28,087 nt of DNA. It comes from JAUICS01 sp964384335. Its GTDB lineage: Bacteria; Pseudomonadota; Alphaproteobacteria; Micavibrionales; Micavibrionaceae. Position 1 is the first letter of the stretch. Each line of letters opens with the position of its first letter. A model generated the notes under the pieces. The model made no database searches and was not told the origin of the DNA. It saw nothing but the letters and a program-made list of their open reading frames with translations. The position numbers were made by a program, and so were the translations under genes. The stretch lies in the NCBI GenBank assembly GCA_964384335.1, contig CAYLKN010000026.1, positions 1 through 28,087 on the forward strand. The letters run 5' to 3'. Shown here one piece after another: positions 17,719-25,579 of the stretch.

Positions 17719-19398
17719 TTATCCAGCTTTGCGCAGAGGTTTGTATTTTATGGATTGCGGCTGGTCTGCATTCTGGCCATGACGGCGTCTGAAATCCCTT
17801 TCATAGTCTTCATAATTACCTTCAAACCATACAACCTGGCTGTTGCCTTCAAAGGCCAGAATGTGGGTGGCAAGTCTGTCCAGAAAGGCGCGGTCGTGCG
17901 ATATCACCACAGCACAGCCAGGAAAGTATTCAAGGGCTTCTTCCAGGGCGGATAATGTCTCCGTATCAAGGTCGTTTGTTGGCTCATCGAGAAGAAGGAC
18001 GTTCGCCCCGCTTTTCAGCATTTTAGCTAGATGGACCCGGTTTCGTTCACCACCTGACAGTTGTCCGAGTTTCTTTTGTTGATCAGGGCCCCGGAAGTTG
18101 AAAGAAGAAACATAGGCTCTGCTTTGCATTTCGATTTTGCCGAGTTTTAAAATATCCTGACCGTCGGATATTTCTTCCCATACTGATTTCTTGTCATCCA
18201 ATGAATCTCTTGATTGATCGACATAGCCAAGCTGGACCGTATCACCGACTATAAACTCACCCTTATCGGGCTTTTCAACACCGGTTATCATTTTGAAAAG
18301 AGTTGTTTTTCCGGCGCCGTTCGGGCCGATAACACCAACTATGCCTCCCGGAGGCAGATTAAAATTAAGATCCTCTGTCAAAAGGCGGTCTCCAAACCCT
18401 TTTTGCACATGGATGGCCTGAATGACCGTATCACCCAGACGCGGCGGCGTTGGAATCACAATCTGCGCATTTCTTTGTGTACTGGATTGCGACTCCTGAA
18501 GCAGTTCTTCGTAAGACCGGATTCTGGCTTTTGATTTTTTGCGGCGGCCTTCGGGCGTTTGCCGTATCCATTCCAGCTCCCTGTCCAGTGTTCTTTGTCG
18601 TGCCTCCTCCTGTTTAGCCTCCTGGGCCATTCGTTTTTTCTTCATTTCAAGGTAAGCGGTATAGTTTCCTTCGTAGGGAATGCCATGACCGCGATCAAGT
18701 TCCAGAATCCAGCCTGTGACGTTATCCAGAAAATAACGGTCGTGTGTAACCATAACAACTGTGCCTTCATATTCACGAAGATGCCTTTGCAGCCAGGCAT
18801 TGCTTTCGGCATCAAGATGGTTTGTAGGCTCGTCCAGTAACAAAAGATCGGGTTTTTCCAGAAGAAGGCGGCAAAGTGCAACTCTGCGTTTTTCCCCGCC
18901 TGAAAGGGTGCTTACATCTGCATCGCCGGGCGGGCAGCGAAGGGCGTCCATTGCGATCTGGATTGTGCGCTCAAGTTCCCATCCGTCTGCGGCATCAATT
19001 TTCTCCTGAAGCTCGCCCATCTCGCTCATAAGGGAATCGAAATCCGCATCAGGATTGGCCATTTCTGCGCTAATGGCATTGTAACGGTCAACCATGACTT
19101 TAATGTCGCCGAGTCCTTCCATGACGTTTTCCATGACTGTTTTGCTGCCATCAAGCTGAGGTTCCTGCGGCAGATATCCTACTTTTGCGTTTTCGGCAGA
19201 CCAGGCCTCGCCCTGGTATTCCTGATCGATACCGGCCATAATTTTTAGAAGCGTTGATTTTCCTGCGCCATTCGGGCCAAGTACGCCGATTTTCGCACCC
19301 GGAAAAAAGCTGAGCGTAACATTGTTCAAAACCGTTTTTCCGCCCGGATAGGTTTTGCCGAGGTTTTTCATCACATAAATATATTGATATGAGGCCAT
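17719..19398 (-). CDS. ettA: ABC-F translation factor EttA (energy-dependent translational throttle)
   Basis: 559 residues, cytoplasmic, no membrane segments. Two ABC domains in tandem: the first with Walker A GPNGAGKST at 41-49, signature LSGGEKRR and Walker B LLLLDEPTNHLD; the second with GPNGAGKTT near 358-366, LSGGERNR near 447 and LLLDEPTNDLD. Between them lies the charged linker with the EttA-type stretch TPEGRRKKSKARI (the P-site tRNA interaction motif region). The arm insertion in domain one (GLGDIKVMVDRYNAIS...) also fits EttA. It binds the ribosomal E site and gates entry into elongation according to ATP/ADP. AAGAGA precedes the ATG at 19398. Confidence 0.93.
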   Translation of the reverse strand: MASYQYIYVMKNLGKTYPGGKTVLNNVTLSFFPGAKIGVLGPNGAGKSTLLKIMAGIDQEYQGEAWSAENAKVGYLPQEPQLDGSKTVMENVMEGLGDIKVMVDRYNAISAEMANPDADFDSLMSEMGELQEKIDAADGWELERTIQIAMDALRCPPGDADVSTLSGGEKRRVALCRLLLEKPDLLLLDEPTNHLDAESNAWLQRHLREYEGTVVMVTHDRYFLDNVTGWILELDRGHGIPYEGNYTAYLEMKKKRMAQEAKQEEARQRTLDRELEWIRQTPEGRRKKSKARIRSYEELLQESQSSTQRNAQIVIPTPPRLGDTVIQAIHVQKGFGDRLLTEDLNFNLPPGGIVGVIGPNGAGKTTLFKMITGVEKPDKGEFIVGDTVQLGYVDQSRDSLDDKKSVWEEISDGQDILKLGKIEMQSRAYVSSFNFRGPDQQKKLGQLSGGERNRVHLAKMLKSGANVLLLDEPTNDLDTETLSALEEALEYFPGCAVVISHDRAFLDRLATHILAFEGNSQVVWFEGNYEDYERDFRRRHGQNADQPQSIKYKPLRKAG

Positions 19399-19678
19399 GG
19401 ATATCTCTTGGTTTTTAAAATTTACAATTACAAACTGCTTAAATTCAGTCTGATATCTGTATTTCAGTGTTTCATATTTTCAAAAAACATTAAAAGACAT
19501 TCGGCAAGTGTCAACACCTCCTCATATTCAGGCCTTATTATGTTTACAGGATGTTGATAGAATTAATATGATTATTGCTATGCGCTGCCATGAACCCTAT
19601 TAATAAAATATAATACAATTAATCAGGCAGGAAATTTAACCGCAGGACTGAAGCATATTCAGCTTAAATGTTAAGAAT

Positions 19679-20923
19679 ATGGGAAGGGAGCGGTATCGGA
19701 AACGCAGCTTAATGATATTGGGAATGGCGCAAAAATTAATAAGGTACAGCGTATATCTGGTTGTCATTGCCGGATGTTTTCAAATGTTCAGTGAAAGTGC
19801 CCTGGCAGGATTTGAATGGCGTCCGCCTCCTGCCGAGCCGAAACACAGTTCTCCCGGATCCTCTGAATTCTCTTCGGATATTCCAAAGTTTGAACAGATG
19901 GGCGGATATTTTGATATGGCTGACCCGTCACTAAACGGTGGACGCTCTGCGGTTCAGTCATTTGCAAGGTATTCGCCTTTTCCGCACCGGTCCAGAACCT
20001 ATGAAACGGTTGAGGGGTTTGGCAGGGATTTGCCGCTTTCACTCGCCCTTAGGCAGATTGCACCTCCTGAATATTCATTCCGCTTTGACGGTGTCGATCC
20101 TCAGGAAACGGTTTCATGGGAAGGCGGAAAGCCATGGAATGAAGTTGTAATGGATATGCTTGATCCTATAGAGGCCGAAATGGCCGTTACCCCCAATCAT
20201 GTATTTATTATTCCCAAAGGAAGGCTGAATGCGCCAAACTTAGCTCCGCCTGATTACTGGGATACTGCAGGGGCAGGACAACATGGAATGCTCCCTCCTT
20301 ACGGACAGGAAGAAAGCCGTCGCGTTTCGCGATCGCATGACGGCGGCAAACCGCATCAGGGGCCCATGGAAATGCAAGGCCATGGAGAGAAAGTTATGTT
20401 TGATGGGCCGCGTCAAAAAAATACCTTACAAGGCGCAGGTCCCATGCCTTTGCACAGTCGTGAAGGCGGGCAGTATCGGTCACGTTCACCTCGGCCGCAG
20501 ATTGGCGGCAATCAGTATGCCTCGAACAGAAATATGCATGGCAGGATACAAAATGACGGTTTTTTGGACCATCTGTCCGAAACCGGACTTAACCCCATTC
20601 AGGTCAAGGCAGGCATTGTCGTCTCCAAAGATCAGCTAAACCGTACAACTCTTGATCCCGATGAAACCGGTAACTGGACGGCGAGTGCGGGCGGCACGTT
20701 ACAAAATGTTCTCGCGCAGTGGTCAAGGCAGGCCGGGGTACAGCTTTACTGGAATGCAAACGTTGATTACCCGCTTTTGGAGGATATGCAGGTGAACGGC
20801 ACCTTTGAAGAGGCGGTTGTAACACTTCTGGGGCATTTTAAACTGGCGCAGCCTGTCTTGTCCGCCCAGCTTTACCCTAATCTTCCTGAAGGGCCGTCGG
20901 TTCTTCTTGTACGTCAGGGCTAG
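19679..20923 (+). CDS. Secreted TcpQ-like protein with two related domains
   Basis: 414 residues from the ATG at 19679, but the signal peptide (RYSVYLVVIAGCFQMFSESALA) suggests that Met12 (19712) or Met16 (19724) is the real start; none has a good ribosome binding site. After a Pro/Ser/Gly-rich linker come two related segments: about 108-165 (GRDLPLSLALRQIAPPEYSF, then VSWEGGKPWNEV) and about 334-390 (ASAGGTLQNVLAQWSRQAGV, then NGTFEEAVVTLL). The second fits the TcpQ/PilN-accessory C-terminal fold found in type IVb pilus and IncI-type conjugation proteins. A low-complexity His/Gly/Arg linker (220-305) separates them. It likely acts in the periplasm. No pilus assembly genes flank it, so the role is inferred. 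The stop sits at the edge of a palindromic element. Confidence 0.55.
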   Translation: MGRERYRKRSLMILGMAQKLIRYSVYLVVIAGCFQMFSESALAGFEWRPPPAEPKHSSPGSSEFSSDIPKFEQMGGYFDMADPSLNGGRSAVQSFARYSPFPHRSRTYETVEGFGRDLPLSLALRQIAPPEYSFRFDGVDPQETVSWEGGKPWNEVVMDMLDPIEAEMAVTPNHVFIIPKGRLNAPNLAPPDYWDTAGAGQHGMLPPYGQEESRRVSRSHDGGKPHQGPMEMQGHGEKVMFDGPRQKNTLQGAGPMPLHSREGGQYRSRSPRPQIGGNQYASNRNMHGRIQNDGFLDHLSETGLNPIQVKAGIVVSKDQLNRTTLDPDETGNWTASAGGTLQNVLAQWSRQAGVQLYWNANVDYPLLEDMQVNGTFEEAVVTLLGHFKLAQPVLSAQLYPNLPEGPSVLLVRQG

Positions 20924-20989
20924 AGCAAATCGCGATCAAAAAGAATCGCTTTGCGATTTTTGATCGCGTGAATTTGCTCGTCGATTCAA
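20921..20989. repeat. REP-like palindromic element flanked by an 11-base direct repeat
   Basis: The hairpin pairs GAGCAAAT (20923-20930) with ATTTGCTC (20972-20979), CGCGATCA (20931-20938) with TGATCGCG (20961-20968), and AATCGC (20944-20949) with GCGATT (20953-20958) around TTT, with two three-base bulges. TACGTCAGGGC occurs at 20910-20920 and again at 20990-21000, bracketing the unit. The element supplies the TAG stop of the upstream gene. The layout suggests a small palindromic insertion with target duplication, but no second copy is seen in the window. Confidence 0.55.
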
Positions 20990-20995
20990 TACGTC

Positions 20996-21056
20996 AGGGC
21001 AGATTCACGCTTTTCAGATATAATCATAGTGATTATATCTGAACACGATCTGCCCT
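20996..21056. terminator. Second composite palindrome, likely bidirectional terminator
   Basis: Outer arms AGGGCAGAT (20996-21004) and ATCTGCCCT (21048-21056) enclose a perfect 12-base inner stem CAGATATAATCA (21015-21026) / TGATTATATCTG (21030-21041) around TAG. It sits between the convergent TcpQ-like gene and rmuC. There is no long T-run, so termination would depend on the stem. Confidence 0.45.
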
Positions 21057-21067
21057 AGGCTACAGGC

Positions 21068-22324
21068 TCAGGATCCGGTTTTTTTGAGGTCCTCATCCGC
21101 ATTTTTTTCAATCAGTTCTTCGCCCGTTATTGTCCGCGGACTTTGTTCGAGGGGAGATACATCAGGCAGGTCGCGCTTACCCGTGTGAATGTGATAGTCT
21201 TTCAATCTTCTTGCACTGGACAGAACATTTCTTTCAAGAGAACCCACCGCATCATTGTAACTGCCCACGGCAGTCCCCAGGCTTTTGCCGAGCTTTTGCA
21301 TATGTTCGCCAAATTTGGCAATTCTGTTGTAAATCTCAGTGCCCTGTTCCGAGATCAGTCGGGCGTTTTCCGCCAGTTGTTCCTGGCGCCATCCGTACAT
21401 AACGGCCTTCAGGAGGGAAATAAGCGTAGTTGGCGTTGCCGGTATAACCTTGTTTTCAACACCGGCCTCTATCAGTGACGGGTCTTTCTCAAGCGCTGCA
21501 CTGAAATAGCTTTCGCCGGGCAGAAACATGACCACAAATTCCGGTGTGTCAAATTGCTCCCAATACGCTTTTAATCCAAGGCTCCGCAAATGTTCACGGA
21601 CATGTCTCGCATGGGTTTCGAGTGCGCGGTCCCTTTCCTCCTGTCCGATGTTTTCCCGGAAGGAATTCAGATATGCGTCAACCGGCGCTTTGGAGTCGAT
21701 AATTATCGACTGACCACCGGTCAGTTTGACAATAACGTCGGGCCTTTGCCGGTTTCCTTCGCTGTCATGGCCGGAAACCTGTTCCACGAAATGCACGTTT
21801 TTCTGCATCCCCGCCATTTCAAGACAGCGGCGCAGCTGCATCTCGCCCCATCGCCCGCGTGTTGCAGGGCTGCGCAAAGCCTGGACCAGGCTTGATGTTT
21901 CCTGCCGCAGTTTATGCTGGTCTTCGGTCATATGCCTTATATGGGCATGCAATTCGCTGTAGGCGGAGGTTCTGGCTTTTTCAAGAGATTGAAGCTTTTC
22001 ATCCATATCCTTGAGGGCCTTGTTGACCGGCTCGACCAGCTGCCTGATCGATTCCTGTCTTTTTTCAAGGTCATGGGCTCCTTCGCTTTGCGATTGTTTC
22101 AGCTTTTCTGCTGCCATCTGCAGGAAATGCTCATTTGTTTGATGCAAAGCCTGACGGCTGATTTCTGAGAATCGGGCATCAATATTTTCAAGCTGGGCAT
22201 TTCTCCGCTCAAGCTCTTTATTCCGGCGCCTGAGAAAGGCCGCTCCAAGTACCGCGCCCGCAACAATTCCCGTAAGACTGCCAAGTAAAAAACTTGACCC
22301 GCTGATGGTGATTTGATCTATCAT
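21068..22324 (-). CDS. rmuC: RmuC family DNA recombination protein
   Basis: 418 residues. An N-terminal membrane helix (about 10-30: GSLTGIVAGAVLGAAFL) is followed by a long coiled coil (about 34-140) and the RmuC nuclease-like core (about 150-330), with SPATRGRWGEMQLRRCLEMAGM, RPDVIVKLTGGQSIIIDSKAPVDAYL, and EFVVMFLPGESYFSAAL. The family restrains inversions at short inverted repeats and is thought to act as a membrane-anchored nuclease of the PD-(D/E)XK type. The ATG at 22324 begins MIDQITISGSS; a divergent gene starts 37 bases away. Its neighbours are two palindromes, a curious setting for a protein linked to inverted-repeat rearrangement, probably coincidental. Confidence 0.93.
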   Translation of the reverse strand: MIDQITISGSSFLLGSLTGIVAGAVLGAAFLRRRNKELERRNAQLENIDARFSEISRQALHQTNEHFLQMAAEKLKQSQSEGAHDLEKRQESIRQLVEPVNKALKDMDEKLQSLEKARTSAYSELHAHIRHMTEDQHKLRQETSSLVQALRSPATRGRWGEMQLRRCLEMAGMQKNVHFVEQVSGHDSEGNRQRPDVIVKLTGGQSIIIDSKAPVDAYLNSFRENIGQEERDRALETHARHVREHLRSLGLKAYWEQFDTPEFVVMFLPGESYFSAALEKDPSLIEAGVENKVIPATPTTLISLLKAVMYGWRQEQLAENARLISEQGTEIYNRIAKFGEHMQKLGKSLGTAVGSYNDAVGSLERNVLSSARRLKDYHIHTGKRDLPDVSPLEQSPRTITGEELIEKNADEDLKKTGS

Positions 22325-22361
22325 AAGAGTATTAAACCGGACTTATCGTCTTGATGCAAAC

Positions 22362-23081
22362 GTGTATATGCAGCAAAATCCTGTACTTCTCTTTCTTAAA
22401 TCAGTTTTCTATGCCGTTTTGGCAACCGTTTTGGTGATTTTATGCACAATGTGGCTGTCAAAATATATTGAATATGACCGCGAACGACAGGCGATAAACC
22501 AGGCTCTGCGTGCCAAGGCCGGAGATATCATATCCTATGCCGGGGTAATAAGGCAGATTGTTACGCAAATGGCCGATCAAGCCGGGGATACAACCGTGCT
22601 GGATTTCACGCGGCCGGAGGATATCGGCAGAAATAATAATATTATTTTAGAGAATAACGTATTTGTCCCGAAGGGTGGAGGGATAATTCTTATAGATCTT
22701 CCCGGGCTTGAAATTCTGAATACGGTTAATGACGGAATACCCCCCGGATGGTATCTGGGGCGGTTTAACGATGTTGCCTGGCGCGAAGGCGGGGACAGGG
22801 ATGATGATATTATGCTGGCCGCATATAAGATATCACCGGCCCTGTGCCGTGAATTAAATCGCAGACTAACAGGACAGGAAAGTATTTCGCAGGCCGATGA
22901 AAGACTGGCCAGATTATTTGTAAACGGACAGAAGGAGGGTACAGACGACAAAATTCACAGGCTTGGCAATACGGATTTAACGGAGGAAGTTTGTCCCCGT
23001 TGCCGCAACCGGAATGCATTATGTGTCAAGGAAAAAGGGAAGGATATCTTCGCGTTTTACGTATCCGTAACGGCGCAGTAA
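22362..23081 (+). CDS. Membrane-anchored protein of unknown function with C-terminal CPxC motif
   Basis: 239 residues: one N-terminal membrane helix (about 9-31, VLLFLKSVFYAVLATVLVILCTMWL), a helical stretch, then a mixed domain exported to the periplasm. A CPRC...C cluster near residues 212-224 could bind zinc or form a disulfide. The N-terminal helix followed by a helical stem, and the ISPALCRELNRRL segment, faintly recall type IVb pilins and pseudopilins, but there is no typical prepilin cleavage site. I do not recognise a family. It is divergent from rmuC and convergent with the PilZ gene three bases after its stop. ATGs at 22362 and 22368 lack clear ribosome binding sites. Confidence 0.6.
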   Translation: MYMQQNPVLLFLKSVFYAVLATVLVILCTMWLSKYIEYDRERQAINQALRAKAGDIISYAGVIRQIVTQMADQAGDTTVLDFTRPEDIGRNNNIILENNVFVPKGGGIILIDLPGLEILNTVNDGIPPGWYLGRFNDVAWREGGDRDDDIMLAAYKISPALCRELNRRLTGQESISQADERLARLFVNGQKEGTDDKIHRLGNTDLTEEVCPRCRNRNALCVKEKGKDIFAFYVSVTAQ

Positions 23082-23084
23082 AGT

Positions 23085-23462
23085 TCAGAGCATCTGTTTT
23101 TCAGAGCCCCGGTAAGAATGCAGTATGTTTTTGATTTGCGTGTATGCATGGTCGCTCAGATCCTTGAATTGTAAACCAAGACGGCTGGGCACCTTGCGGG
23201 CGACAATGGCACCGGCAGGGATGTTGACGATGCGGGTTCCGGTGTAAAAGCGCAGCATAAGTTCAACGTTCTGCCCTTTTTTGTAAAGACGGTCATCAGC
23301 CTGCACAAGCATGCCCCCAAGTGACCAGTTTTCAACCGGGACCATCCGCCCGTCAAGAACGGCCACGCAACATCCTTCCGTCATTCTTTCGTGTTGGCGC
23401 CTGTTTTTGCCTTTTGCGCGATTGACCAGACCGTACAGCTTCTGATTTAAACTTTTTTGCAT
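23085..23462 (-). CDS. PilZ domain protein (c-di-GMP receptor)
   Basis: 125 residues, essentially one PilZ domain. Cyclic-di-GMP contacts are conserved: RxxxR as Arg22-Arg26 (RRQHER) and (D/N)xSxxG as Asn45-Ser47-Gly50 (NWSLGG). The rest follows the PilZ barrel (GQNVELMLRF, then GAIVARKVPSRLGLQF). Single-domain PilZ proteins relay c-di-GMP levels to motility, pili or polysaccharide machinery. It is soluble, with a short basic N-terminal helix. No ribosome binding site is obvious before the ATG at 23462. Its gene ends three bases from the convergent membrane-protein gene. Confidence 0.88.
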   Translation of the reverse strand: MQKSLNQKLYGLVNRAKGKNRRQHERMTEGCCVAVLDGRMVPVENWSLGGMLVQADDRLYKKGQNVELMLRFYTGTRIVNIPAGAIVARKVPSRLGLQFKDLSDHAYTQIKNILHSYRGSEKQML

Positions 23463-23512
23463 ATTTTTTTTATATCACAATTTAAATATCCGTCGCCCAT
23501 TTATTTTTTTTC

Positions 23513-23541
23513 TTGACATCGTAAGAAAATATTCCTATTGT
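23513..23541 (+). promoter_or_regulatory. Strong sigma70-type promoter of the phage structural block
   Basis: TTGACA (23513-23518, exact) is spaced 17 bases from TATTGT (23536-23541). The predicted start near 23548 leaves a leader of about 200 bases before the capsid gene. No operator repeat is obvious next to it. Confidence 0.5.
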
Positions 23542-23746
23542 GGGTTTATCAACGCCACAACTGTATCTTTTACCGGAAAACAAATATGCCCTTTTGCCCT
23601 GACAGTGTGTAAGACACGATCGGTCTTGGTATAAATTTGCCCGGTAAATCCGGATTGCCTTTGGTGTACGGCCGTTTGCCACGAGAACCGTCAGTGCAAC
23701 CACATCTGAAATCTCAATTCCAAAATATCAATTAAAGGAGACAAAA

Positions 23747-24583
23747 ATGGCCGTAACTATCGACCAGGCTTTTGTGAAACAGTTCGAAAAAGATGTTCAC
23801 ATGGCCTACCAGCGTATGGGCTCAAAACTCAGGGGTACTGTGCGCAATGTGAATAATGTAAAAGGCGCCACAGCCGTTTTCCAGAAGGTGGGCAAGGGAA
23901 CCGCCGGAACCAAATCGTATCACGGTTTGATACCGACAATGAACCTGTCACATAATTATGTTGAATGCACTCTTGTGGATTATTACGCAGGTGACTGGAT
24001 TGACAGGTTTGACGAGCTTAAAATCAATCATGACGAGCGTCAGGTTATCGCCAATGCGGGTGCCTATGCACTTGGCCGGAAGACGGATGAACTGATTATC
24101 AATGCGCTTGCCAAGGCGTCTGACCTTACCGTTCTCAATAACGATATAGGCATGACAATCGAAAAGGTGCTGGAGGCATTCGAGCTTCTGGGTAAAAACG
24201 ATGTTCCCGACGACGGGCAGCGTTATGCAATTATTGGCTGGAAACAGTGGAGCGAGCTTTTAAAGCTTGATGAATTCTCCAGCTCGGATTACATCGGCGC
24301 GGACGAGCTTCCCTGGCAGGGATCCCAGGCCAAACGCTGGCTTGGTACAGTCTGGATCCCGCATTCCGGCCTGCCGGTTGACGCAAATGATATCCGTTCC
24401 TGTTTCTGGTTTCACAAAACGGCTGTCGGTCATGCTTCCGGTTCTGACGTTCAGACAGATGTGACATGGCACGGCGAGCGCGCCTCTCATTTTGTAAACA
24501 ACATGATGAGCCAGGGGGCGGAGCTGATTGACGGCGGCGGCATAGTCGTGATCGAAGCCGACGAAACACCGGACGCCACTTAA
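23747..24583 (+). CDS. Phage major capsid protein
   Basis: 278 residues, with AAAGGAG upstream of the ATG at 23747. The N-terminus MAVTIDQAFVKQFEKDVHMA and the block YVECTLVDYYAGDWIDRFDELKINHDER, followed by ANAGAYALGRKTDELIINAL, are of the type seen in major capsid proteins of podovirus-like prophages in alphaproteobacteria. A beta-rich C-terminal half (KRWLGTVWIPHSGLP..., then TWHGERASHFVNNMMSQGAELIDGGGIVVIEA) is typical of capsid-protein ends. It would assemble the head shell. It is first in the phage block, followed after 23 bases by a small structural gene. No scaffold, portal or terminase lies upstream, which is unusual. The assignment is by resemblance. Confidence 0.75.
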   Translation: MAVTIDQAFVKQFEKDVHMAYQRMGSKLRGTVRNVNNVKGATAVFQKVGKGTAGTKSYHGLIPTMNLSHNYVECTLVDYYAGDWIDRFDELKINHDERQVIANAGAYALGRKTDELIINALAKASDLTVLNNDIGMTIEKVLEAFELLGKNDVPDDGQRYAIIGWKQWSELLKLDEFSSSDYIGADELPWQGSQAKRWLGTVWIPHSGLPVDANDIRSCFWFHKTAVGHASGSDVQTDVTWHGERASHFVNNMMSQGAELIDGGGIVVIEADETPDAT

Positions 24584-24606
24584 TCCATTACTGTAAGGAG
24601 ATCATT

Positions 24607-24855
24607 ATGACCTATTCTTCATCCAATCTGAGCGTCCTGGCTTATGCCAACAATTTTACGCTCTGGCACTACACAACGCCTGACGATGCCATTACCGGCG
24701 CGGGTTATTTCAATGCCGCCGCCGACATGTTGCGTGTAAACGATCTGATTATTGCCAATGTCGATACAAACGGCGACGGATCGGGGCCACTGACGAAATT
24801 CTATATCGTCACGGGCAATAACGGGACAACCGTCGAAATAACCGTCTACTCCTGA
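24607..24855 (+). CDS. Small phage structural protein of unknown role
   Basis: 82 residues, with AAGGAG before the ATG. Sequence begins MTYSSSNLSVLAYANNFTLWHY and is beta-rich, ending TVEITVYS. Small proteins of this kind commonly lie immediately after the capsid gene in related prophages and could decorate or stabilise the head, or form a connector. No enzymatic motif is seen. It is cotranscribed with the capsid gene and followed by a strong terminator. Confidence 0.65.
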   Translation: MTYSSSNLSVLAYANNFTLWHYTTPDDAITGAGYFNAAADMLRVNDLIIANVDTNGDGSGPLTKFYIVTGNNGTTVEITVYS

Positions 24856-24913
24856 CCTTGCTTCCTTCCTTTTGACAGGAGCCGGAAGGTTATTTCCTTC
24901 TCCCCGCGCACAG

Positions 24914-24961
24914 CCTCTCTCCGTCCGTTTCCTTTCCCGCGACGGAGAGAGGTTTCTTTTT
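24914..24961 (+). terminator. Rho-independent terminator after the capsid pair
   Basis: CCTCTCTCCGTC (24914-24925) pairs perfectly over 12 bases with GACGGAGAGAGG (24941-24952) around a 15-base loop, then TTTCTTTTT. It separates the high-demand capsid transcript from the tail genes. Confidence 0.9.
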
Positions 24962-25009
24962 GAAAAACAAAATAATCTTTACCGCTGGTAATAGAAAAAG
25001 GACGACACA

Positions 25010-25579
25010 ATGGCTTTATCAGATATTGCACTTGTCAGCCGGGCCCTTATACGTCTGGGCGCGGCTCCGATTTCATCTTTTGAGGACGGCACCGCCGGGG
25101 CCGAGATCGCAGGCGCCCTGTATGCGCCTGTCCGTGATTCGTTGCTTTCTGCCTATGCCTGGAATTTTGCCACGGGCCAGATTGCCCTGACAAAACTGGA
25201 AACCCCGCCTCAGGCAGACTTCCTTCATGCTTTCCAGCTTCCTCTGGATTTTTTGCGGGCTATGTCGGCAGGCTGCGGCGGACGCGGAAGGGGCCTTGTG
25301 TACCGTATTTCAGGGCACCAGCTTCATACAAACAGTGATACCGTTATGCTGACATATGTATACAGGCCGGAAGAGGGAACGTTTCCCCCATATTTCGATA
25401 CGGCCCTGATTGCACGACTGAGTGCCGAATTCACAATTCCTGTAACCGAAAACACATCCCGGGCCGAAACCATGTTCCGACTGGCGGAACAGGAATTTGA
25501 AAAAGCCCGGCAGATCGACGCCCAGCAGGATACTCCCGGACGTATCGAAGGATTTTCGCTTATCAAGGCGCGAGAGTAG
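25010..25579 (+). CDS. Tail tubular protein A (T7 gp11-like)
   Basis: 189 residues, the usual size of the gp11 family. Family features are the opening ALSDIALVSRALIRLGAAPISSFEDGT, the WNFA motif after a helical stretch (LSAYAWNFATG), a central Y.LP.DFLR-type segment (FQLPLDFLRAM), and an AxLSAEFTIPVTEN helix. This protein forms the ring below the portal in short-tailed phages. The ATG at 25010 is preceded by AAAAAGGAC. The last 17 bases overlap the end of the antisense gene at 25563-26192. Confidence 0.8.
   Translation: MALSDIALVSRALIRLGAAPISSFEDGTAGAEIAGALYAPVRDSLLSAYAWNFATGQIALTKLETPPQADFLHAFQLPLDFLRAMSAGCGGRGRGLVYRISGHQLHTNSDTVMLTYVYRPEEGTFPPYFDTALIARLSAEFTIPVTENTSRAETMFRLAEQEFEKARQIDAQQDTPGRIEGFSLIKARE

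Noticed and set aside
23482..23703. 73-codon minus-strand frame upstream of the capsid gene
   Set aside because: No ribosome binding site and no family; it lies across the promoter and leader of the capsid gene.
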